37,498 nt of DNA from Acidobacteriota bacterium. Lineage in GTDB: Bacteria > Acidobacteriota > Terriglobia > Acidiferrales > UBA7541. Below the pieces are notes generated by a model. That model saw only the letters and a list, made by a program, of their open reading frames with translations, did not search any database and was not told the DNA's origin. Below, in pieces: positions 30,687 through 37,498 of this stretch. The position numbers and the translations under genes are program-made. The stretch covers positions 3,509-41,006 of the forward strand of contig PMUS01000012.1 of assembly GCA_003166795.1 (NCBI GenBank), written 5' to 3'. Positions within the stretch are counted from its first letter, which is position 1, and every line of letters starts with the position of its first letter.

Positions 30687-31687
30687 GAGCTTCACATAGG
30701 AACTTTGTGGTAATCGCGTCCGCCATTCTATTCTTTGGACTCTTCTTTGCGCCGCAGGCGTTGCGGGCCGATGCATCCTCCGCGATTCAGTCGGCGCAGC
30801 ACCAGATCAATGCGGGGAATTACACAGGCGCGATCTCCACGCTGCAGGCAGCCGTGGCGGCGAGCTCCTCGAACGCTGATCTGTATTACTGGCTCTGCCG
30901 CACCTACTACGAAATGCGCGACTGGAACAATGCCGTCGAGCAGGGAGAAAAGGCGGTCTCGCTCGAGCCGAAGAACTCGCTGTATCACCAGTGGCTCGGC
31001 CGCTCGTATGGAGGCGAGGCCGACCGCGACAGAAGTTTTTCCGACGCGAAGAAGGTGAAATCGGAGTTCAAGCTGGCGGTCAGCCTGAATCCCTCCAACA
31101 TCGCCGCGCGCCGCGATCTCGAAGAGTATTGCCTCGATGCGCCCTGGATCGCGGGCGGCAGCAAGGATGAAGCGCTCGAACAGGTCACCGCCATCGCGGC
31201 AATTGATCCCATCGCCGGCCACCTTGCGCGCGCCCTGTACGATCGCGAAGGCTTGAAGAATCCGGACGATGCCGAGAACGAACTTCGCCAGGTTCTGGCG
31301 GCTAAGCCGAAATCTCCGGACCCGTATTTCGAGGTCGCCGATTTTTACAGAGAGCTGAATAAGCCGGCCGATATGGGAACCGCCATTGACGCCGCCGCGC
31401 AGGTAAGCCCCAGCGATCCACGCCTCGCGTATTTCCGCGGCGTTGCGGCGGTGCTGGCGAACGCGAATCTGCCGGACGCCGAGCGCGATTTGAAATCCTA
31501 TCTGGCGAGCACGCCGGATCGCAGCGACTGGCCCGCGCATGCCGCTGCCCGCGAATGGCTGGGCCGTCTTTACGAGGAGCAGGGAAAGCGCGCCGACGCG
31601 GCGGAACAATACCGCGAGGCCCTGCAGCTCGAACCCAAGCGCAAGGAAGCCAAGACGCGCCTCGAAAAGCTCGAGAAGTCGCAATAG
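30683..31687 (+). CDS. Exported TPR protein in the efflux operon
   Basis: A 334-residue protein with a signal peptide (FVVIASAILFFGLFFAPQALRADA) and TPR repeats from about residue 35 to the end (AGNYTGAISTLQAAVAAS, WNNAVEQGEKAVSLEPKNSLYHQWLG, YREALQLEPKRKEA). TTG 30683 overlaps the HlyD stop and has GAGGAGG four bases upstream, so it is the likely start. It sits between the adaptor and the permease, where an ATPase gene is expected. The role is unknown; periplasmic TPRs usually hold protein complexes together. Confidence 0.85.
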   Translation: MRASHRNFVVIASAILFFGLFFAPQALRADASSAIQSAQHQINAGNYTGAISTLQAAVAASSSNADLYYWLCRTYYEMRDWNNAVEQGEKAVSLEPKNSLYHQWLGRSYGGEADRDRSFSDAKKVKSEFKLAVSLNPSNIAARRDLEEYCLDAPWIAGGSKDEALEQVTAIAAIDPIAGHLARALYDREGLKNPDDAENELRQVLAAKPKSPDPYFEVADFYRELNKPADMGTAIDAAAQVSPSDPRLAYFRGVAAVLANANLPDAERDLKSYLASTPDRSDWPAHAAAREWLGRLYEEQGKRADAAEQYREALQLEPKRKEAKTRLEKLEKSQ

Positions 31688-31722
31688 CAGCGCGCAGCCG
31701 GCGCTCGCGAGTCAAATTCCGC

Positions 31723-32959
<1,237 letters not shown>

Positions 32960-32967
<8 letters not shown>

Positions 32968-34303
32968 CCGCGCGAACCAAAATGTCCAACACCGGTGCAA
33001 CATTCCTGCGCTTGCCGGATTCGTCGCGCTTTGCGCGCTTCTCGCCGCAGTCCCAGCGCGCGCGCAGGACGCGGACAAACTGACGCTGCACCAGGCTGTG
33101 ACGCTCGCCCTCCAGAACAGCCGTGACGTCAAGCTCGCACAGGTGCAATACAACGTCGCGCTCGGTGAAGTCGGCGTGGACCGTGCGGCTTTCAGGCCAA
33201 ACCTCTACACCGGCGCTGGCGCCGCTTACACTCACGGGTTCCCGTCACTTCCGGGCGGCGAGGCGCCCTCCGTCTTTCAGTTGGACTATACCCAGGCGCT
33301 TTTCGATCCGCTCCTGAAGGGTCAGCAGCATGCCGCCGCGGATCGCGCGAAGAGTCAGAAACTCGAACTTGATCATGTGCGCGACGACGTCATCGTGCGT
33401 ACCGCGACGGCCTATCTCGAATTATCCAAGGTCCGCCACTCGCTTGACTTAATACGCGGCGAGGAAGCGAGCGGCGCGAAGATTCTGGAAGCCGTCCGCG
33501 ATCGTGTCGCGGCGAATCAGGAGCTTCCCATCGAAGTCACGCGCACTCAATTGTCGCTGGCGCGCATCGCGGAGCGAGTCGTGAAATCGGAAGATCGCGA
33601 AGCTTTTCTCGACGCGCAAATCCGCGATCTCACCGGCATTCCGGACGGACAGTCGCTCGAGGTCGAGCCGGAGGATGCCTCGTTTACGGCGGAGCTTGCG
33701 ACCGCGCAATCGGAAGCCGAAATCGAGAGCATGGCCATCCAGAATGACCGCAGTCTCGCCGAAGCCGAAAACGAGCGCGCGGCGCGCGAGCAGATCTTGA
33801 AAGGCGCGCGCTGGAGCTATTTCCCCAAAGTGGATCTGGTCGGGCAGTACAGCGTGCTCAGCAAGATCAACAATTACAACGAGTTTTACAAGAAATTCGA
33901 GCGGAACAACGTCAATGTCGGCCTGCAGATCACGATTCCGCTTTTCGCCGCCAAGACCTCGGCGAACGTCGCGCTTGCCAAAAGCCAGTTGAGCGAAGCC
34001 GAATTGATGCTAGGCAACAAGCGCCAGCAGGTTCGCTTCGACGTGCAGCAGAAGGCGCGCAGCGTGCGCGAGCTGGACGCGAGCAGGGAAGTGGCGCGGC
34101 TCGATCTCCAGTTGGCGCAGGAAACGCTTCAGTTGGAGCAGTCCAAATTCGACCAGAATCGCATCACGCTGCAGGAAATGGAGCAGGCCCGCCTGGATGA
34201 AAACGACAAATGGGTGGCCTTTCTCGACGCCGATTTCGCCCGCCAGCAGGCCCAGTTGACCCTGCTTCAGGCGACCGGCCAGTTGGCCAAAGTTTTCCAA
34301 TAG
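32960..34303 (+). CDS. TolC-family outer membrane efflux protein
   Basis: A 447-residue outer membrane channel subunit. A signal peptide (IPALAGFVALCALLAAVPARAQ) leads to two outer membrane efflux repeats: LTLHQAVTLALQNSRDVKLAQ at the start of the first and a long helical second half with repeated AEAENERAAREQ and AQETLQLEQSKFDQNRITLQEMEQA blocks. ATG 32960 lies inside the last codons of the permease gene, eight bases of overlap. It ends the efflux operon; the hopanoid genes follow after about 100 bases with their own likely promoter. Confidence 0.88.
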
Positions 34304-34324
34304 AACTGATCCAAAAAGGTGCGC

Positions 34325-34353
34325 TTGGGCTGACCCGCGAAATACAGTAGAAT
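34325..34353 (+). promoter_or_regulatory. Sigma-70-like promoter of the hopanoid operon
   Basis: TTGGGC at 34325-34330 and TAGAAT at 34348-34353 are exactly 17 bases apart; the -10 matches five of six consensus bases. It would start transcription near 34360, about 40 bases before the hpnJ start, in the gap after the TolC gene. Confidence 0.45.
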
Positions 34354-34400
34354 GAGTGTTCTGGCTGGGATTGCTCGAAGTTCTGAGGGGGATACCGTAC

Positions 34401-35921
34401 ATGCCGTCCGTAATGAAGACTCTGCTCTTGAATCCGCCAAGTTTCGAAAAATTTGACGGTGGCGCGGGCTCCCGCTGGCCTGCCACGCGCGAAATCGAGT
34501 CGTACTGGTATCCGGTCTGGCTTTCCTATCCTGCTGGTATGCTGCCTGGCAGCCGCCTGCTCGACGGCCCCCCGCACCACATCAAGCCCGCCGAGGTTGT
34601 CCAGATCGCGCGGGACTACGAATTCGTGGTGCTTTTCACCTCTACCGTCGGCTTTCTAAGCGATCTGCGCATGGCTCGCGCCATGAAGGAGCAGAAGCCC
34701 GACACGAAGATTTGCTTCGTCGGTCCGCAGGTGCAAATTAAGCCCGCCGAAAGTCTGTTGGCGAGCTCCGATATTGATTTTGTCGTGCGCGGCGAATTCG
34801 ACCACGCCGTGGTCGAGTACGCGCAGGGCAAGCCGCTTTCAGAGATTGCGAATGCCAGCTACGTGAAGGACGGCAAAGTCGTGCACAACCCATCACGCCC
34901 TCTGATGCAGACGGCTGAGCTCGACGAGCTTCCCTTTGCCACGGACGTGTACCAGAAAGACGTGGAAATTGAAAAGTACAACGTGCCGTTCCTCCTTCAC
35001 CCGTTCGTTTCCTTCTATACGGCGCGAGGTTGTCCGGCTCTTTGTACCTTCTGCTTGTGGCCCCAGACGCTTTCCGGCCACGCATGGCGCACGCGATCCG
35101 TCGAAAGCGTTGCGCGGGAATTCCGCCAGGCTCACAAGATGTTTCCGCAAGCCAAGGAATTCTTCTTTGACGACGATACCTTCAACATCCGCAAAGATCG
35201 CGTCCTCGCTCTATGCAAGGAATTCAAGCCCGTGGGCTTCCAGTGGTCCTGCACGGCGCGCGTCCACGGAGATTACGAGACGCTGAAAGCCATGGCGGAC
35301 TCCGGCTGCCGCCTCTTGATTGTCGGCTTCGAATCGGGCGACGCGCAGATCCTGAAGAACATCAAGAAGGGCCAGACGCTCGACATGGGCCGCAACTTCG
35401 TCAAGAACTGCAAGAAGGTTGGCATTCACGTCCATGGCGACTTCATCATCGGCCTCCCGGGCGAGACCAAGGACACCATCGAGAAGACCATCGACTTCGC
35501 GAAGGAGCTGGATTGCGAGACGATTCAGGTCTCGATGGCTCACGCCTATCCCGGCACCGAACTCTACGATCAGGGCGTCCGCGAAGGTTTCCTTGCCGGC
35601 GAAGCGATCACCGACGACGGCGGCCACCAGCTTCCTCACCTCGAGTATCCCGGCCTCTCCAAGGAATACATGGTCGAGTCCGTCAATCGCTTTTACGACA
35701 GTTACTATTTCCGTCCCAAGGTCGCCTGGCGCATCGTTCGCGATTCGCTCTGGGATTCGCACGAGCGCAAACGCCTCTATCACGAGGCCGTGGATTTCAT
35801 GAAGCTTCGCGCGGATCGCCGCAGGGTGTCCCGTAACCGGAAGGGCGTGGACAAGAAAGCCATCGTTGCCGTGCCGCCGATGAACCCGCGTTCCGGGATC
35901 GGCGAGTCGCAAGGGGCATGA
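34401..35921 (+). CDS. hpnJ: Hopanoid-associated radical SAM protein HpnJ
   Basis: About 506 residues. HpnJ converts the sugar of glycosylated bacteriohopanetetrol to the cyclitol ether by ring contraction. The N-terminal domain (LLLNPPSFEKFDGGAGSRW, then a B12-binding-like Rossmann part) is characteristic, and the radical SAM core has the cluster motif Cys-x3-Cys-x2-Cys in GCPALCTFCLWP, followed by EFFFDDDTFNI and GDFIIGLPGET. ATG 34401 has GAGGGG ten bases upstream; ATG 34413 is an alternative that drops four residues. Its stop overlaps the next gene by four bases, so the operon is coupled to the small membrane proteins and HpnI. Confidence 0.88.
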   Translation: MPSVMKTLLLNPPSFEKFDGGAGSRWPATREIESYWYPVWLSYPAGMLPGSRLLDGPPHHIKPAEVVQIARDYEFVVLFTSTVGFLSDLRMARAMKEQKPDTKICFVGPQVQIKPAESLLASSDIDFVVRGEFDHAVVEYAQGKPLSEIANASYVKDGKVVHNPSRPLMQTAELDELPFATDVYQKDVEIEKYNVPFLLHPFVSFYTARGCPALCTFCLWPQTLSGHAWRTRSVESVAREFRQAHKMFPQAKEFFFDDDTFNIRKDRVLALCKEFKPVGFQWSCTARVHGDYETLKAMADSGCRLLIVGFESGDAQILKNIKKGQTLDMGRNFVKNCKKVGIHVHGDFIIGLPGETKDTIEKTIDFAKELDCETIQVSMAHAYPGTELYDQGVREGFLAGEAITDDGGHQLPHLEYPGLSKEYMVESVNRFYDSYYFRPKVAWRIVRDSLWDSHERKRLYHEAVDFMKLRADRRRVSRNRKGVDKKAIVAVPPMNPRSGIGESQGA

Positions 35922-36340
35922 CGGCGCCGCAAGGCCTGCACTTCAAAACCTCCGTCCTGATTCTGATCATGATCTCCGTGGCTCCGCTCGGAGACACGTT
36001 CCTTGGCAAGGGCATGAAGGAAGTGGGCGGGATGCCGGGCTGGGCGCCCTCGGACCTTTTCTTTTTTTTCTTCCACGCATTCACCAGTGGCACCGTCTGG
36101 ATCGGCATTGGCCTGCTGCTCGCGTATTTCATCGCTTACCTTCTCGTGCTTTCCTGGGCGGACTACAGCTACGTGCAGCCCGCCTCGTCGGCCTCCTACG
36201 TCCTGATCGCCCTGTTGGCCCATTTCATTTTGCATGAAGGTATCTCGCCCACGCGCTGGGCCGGTGTCCTGGTGATTTGTCTCGGCGTTTTCGTCGTGGG
36301 CCACACTCATCCGCAAACGCCGGAGCATCACTCGTGGTAA
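35918..36340 (+). CDS. Four-helix EamA/SMR-like half-transporter, first of a pair
   Basis: A 140-residue integral membrane protein with four helices and the end pattern of EamA-type drug/metabolite carriers (YVQPASSASYVLIALLAHFILHEGISPTRWAGVLVICLG). It is about half the size of a full EamA protein, like EmrE or the ArnE/ArnF flippase halves. ATG 35918 overlaps the hpnJ stop, and its own stop overlaps the next gene. It may form a heterodimer with the next protein. Placement in a hopanoid operon suggests movement of a hopanoid or its sugar precursor; this is inferred. Confidence 0.78.
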   Translation: MTAPQGLHFKTSVLILIMISVAPLGDTFLGKGMKEVGGMPGWAPSDLFFFFFHAFTSGTVWIGIGLLLAYFIAYLLVLSWADYSYVQPASSASYVLIALLAHFILHEGISPTRWAGVLVICLGVFVVGHTHPQTPEHHSW

Positions 36341-36711
36341 CGCAGGTCATCTTCTATATGCTGATCGTTTTTGTCGGCACCGGGGGCGAGCTTTGCGTCT
36401 CGCGCGCGATGAAAACCATCGGCGAGGTCACGGATTTCCGCCCGCGTGCCGTTGCCGGAGTGGTTGGCCGCGCGCTCCTGCTTCCCCGGATGTGGATGGG
36501 CATCGCGCTGATGGCCGTGGCATTTTTCGCGCTGCTCGGGATGCTTTCACTCGCCAAGGTCAGCTTCGTTTTTCCGTCAACGGCCCTCAGCTATGCTGTG
36601 GGAGCGCTTGGAGGTAAGCTCTTCTTGCGCGAGCGCGTCACCCCCCAGCGGTGGTTTGGCGTTTTTCTCGTGTGCATCGGCGTTGTTCTGGTTTTCATCG
36701 GCAACGGATAG
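36334..36711 (+). CDS. Four-helix EamA/SMR-like half-transporter, second of a pair
   Basis: About 125 residues, four helices, with FPSTALSYAVGALGGKLFLRERVTPQRWFGVFLVCIGV, the same end pattern as the previous protein. GTG 36334 has GGAG eight bases upstream and overlaps the previous stop; the longer frame from 36277 adds Arg-rich residues that read through the upstream gene. The pair is similar in size and gene order to ArnE/ArnF, which flip a modified lipid-linked sugar. It ends 17 bases before hpnI. Confidence 0.76.
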   Translation: MVTQVIFYMLIVFVGTGGELCVSRAMKTIGEVTDFRPRAVAGVVGRALLLPRMWMGIALMAVAFFALLGMLSLAKVSFVFPSTALSYAVGALGGKLFLRERVTPQRWFGVFLVCIGVVLVFIGNG

Positions 36712-36728
36712 CGGATGAGGATCGCTGC

Positions 36729-37498
36729 ATGACCGGCTGGACGGTGGTTCGCGACGCGCTGCTCCTCCTGTCCGTTGCGCCATTCGCGTACTACCTTCTC
36801 GCAATCATCGCGGCGGGGAAGTTTTTTGGCCGGACCTCCGCCGCCGATTTCAGCCCGCCCGTCAGCATCCTGAAACCGATCCGTGGTCTCGACCGCGAAG
36901 CCTACGAAAACTTCGCCAGTTTCTGCCGCCAGGATTATCCCGAGTTCGAAATGCTTTTCTGCGTCACGGATGACCAGGAGCCGGCGATCCCGGTGATCCG
37001 ACAACTGATTGCCGATTTTCCCAGGCGCTCGATCCGCCTGCTGATCGGCTCGGAGCCGCTAGGCGCCAGCGACAAGGTCAACAAGCTCTGCCGCATGGCC
37101 CGCGAGGCCCGCAATGACGTCGTCATCGTCAGCGACAGCGACGTGCGCGTCGAGCCGGGTTTCCTGCGCGCCGTTGCCGCCCCCTTCGCCGACCCGAAAG
37201 TAGGCGGGGTCACGTGCCTCTACCGCGGGCTCACGGATGGCTCATTCGCCGCCGATCTCGAAGCCCTCGGCAACAGCGCCGATTTCGCGCCGGGCGTCCT
37301 GGTTGCATGGCTCTTCGGCGGCGTCAATTTCATGCTCGGCGCCGTCATGGCGACCACCAAAAAACATCTCGCCGGAATCGGCGGCTTCGAATCGCTCGTG
37401 AATTATTTCTGCGACGACTATGAGCTTGGCAACCGCATCGCCGCGCGCGGCTATCGCGTCGAGCTGAGCCGGTTTCCCGTGGATATCGTTTACCCGCG
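36729..37498 (+). CDS. hpnI: Hopanoid-associated glycosyltransferase HpnI, cut at window end
   Basis: Partial, about 256 residues seen. HpnI is a GT2-family enzyme, related to ceramide glucosyltransferase, that adds N-acetylglucosamine to bacteriohopanetetrol at the membrane. An N-terminal helix (ALLLLSVAPFAYYLLAIIAAG) is followed by the GT2 core: PPVSILKPIRGLD, CVTDDQEPA, KVNKLCRMA, the metal-binding DxD in VSDSDVRV and a later CDDYELGNRIAARGY block. ATG 36729 has GAGG eight bases upstream. The catalytic C-terminal part lies beyond the window, as would any hpnK deacetylase. Confidence 0.85.
   Translation, partial: MTGWTVVRDALLLLSVAPFAYYLLAIIAAGKFFGRTSAADFSPPVSILKPIRGLDREAYENFASFCRQDYPEFEMLFCVTDDQEPAIPVIRQLIADFPRRSIRLLIGSEPLGASDKVNKLCRMAREARNDVVIVSDSDVRVEPGFLRAVAAPFADPKVGGVTCLYRGLTDGSFAADLEALGNSADFAPGVLVAWLFGGVNFMLGAVMATTKKHLAGIGGFESLVNYFCDDYELGNRIAARGYRVELSRFPVDIVYP

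Overview
The window is a GC-rich, densely coded bacterial chromosome segment with short intergenic gaps, many stop/start overlaps of the ATGA/GTGA type, and no tRNA, rRNA, CRISPR array, phage gene or intact insertion sequence that I can see. The gene content suggests an Acidobacteriota genome of the Koribacter/Acidoferrum kind: hopanoid side-chain genes hpnJ and hpnI, a MacB-type permease operon, a TPR-CHAT protease next to an ECF sigma factor and a subtilisin, and a large number of two-component proteins. This assignment is inference from gene content, not from a marker gene.

Layout, left to right. Bases 1-715 are less GC-rich, hold no convincing gene, and contain nested inverted repeats and the possible remains of small secreted peptides. 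716-6198 (+) is a complete peptide-type ABC importer (two ATPases, two permeases, binding protein). 6219-12823 (+) is an unusual cluster: ECF sigma factor, TPR-CHAT caspase-like protease, a soluble zinc-finger (anti-sigma-like) protein with a beta-sandwich domain, a secreted subtilisin and an HD-GYP protein. 12843-14141 (-) is a sugar-type MFS transporter. 14284-19206 (-) is an operon resembling the phenyllactate dehydratase genes fldABC: type III CoA-transferase, two 2-hydroxyacyl-CoA dehydratase-like subunits and an MFS transporter. Both dehydratase-like subunits appear to have lost iron-sulfur ligands.

19564-25381 (+) is a signalling module: coiled-coil protein, membrane-anchored OmpA-like protein, Ras-like small GTPase, hybrid histidine kinase, and a response regulator with an anti-sigma-type ATPase output domain. 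An MFS transporter follows, then a GAF-ANTAR antiterminator, which converges on a minus-strand alpha/beta hydrolase, and then a small secreted protein. 29451-34303 (+) is an efflux operon (HlyD adaptor, TPR protein, MacB-like permease, TolC) without its ATPase. 34401-37498 (+) is a hopanoid operon: hpnJ, two four-helix EamA/SMR-like half-transporters, and hpnI, which is cut by the window end.

The two best candidates for poorly described systems are the ECF sigma/CHAT/subtilisin cluster, which could be a regulated proteolytic cascade next to a peptide importer, and the coiled-coil/OmpA/small-GTPase/two-component module. Each is read from sequence motifs and gene order only.
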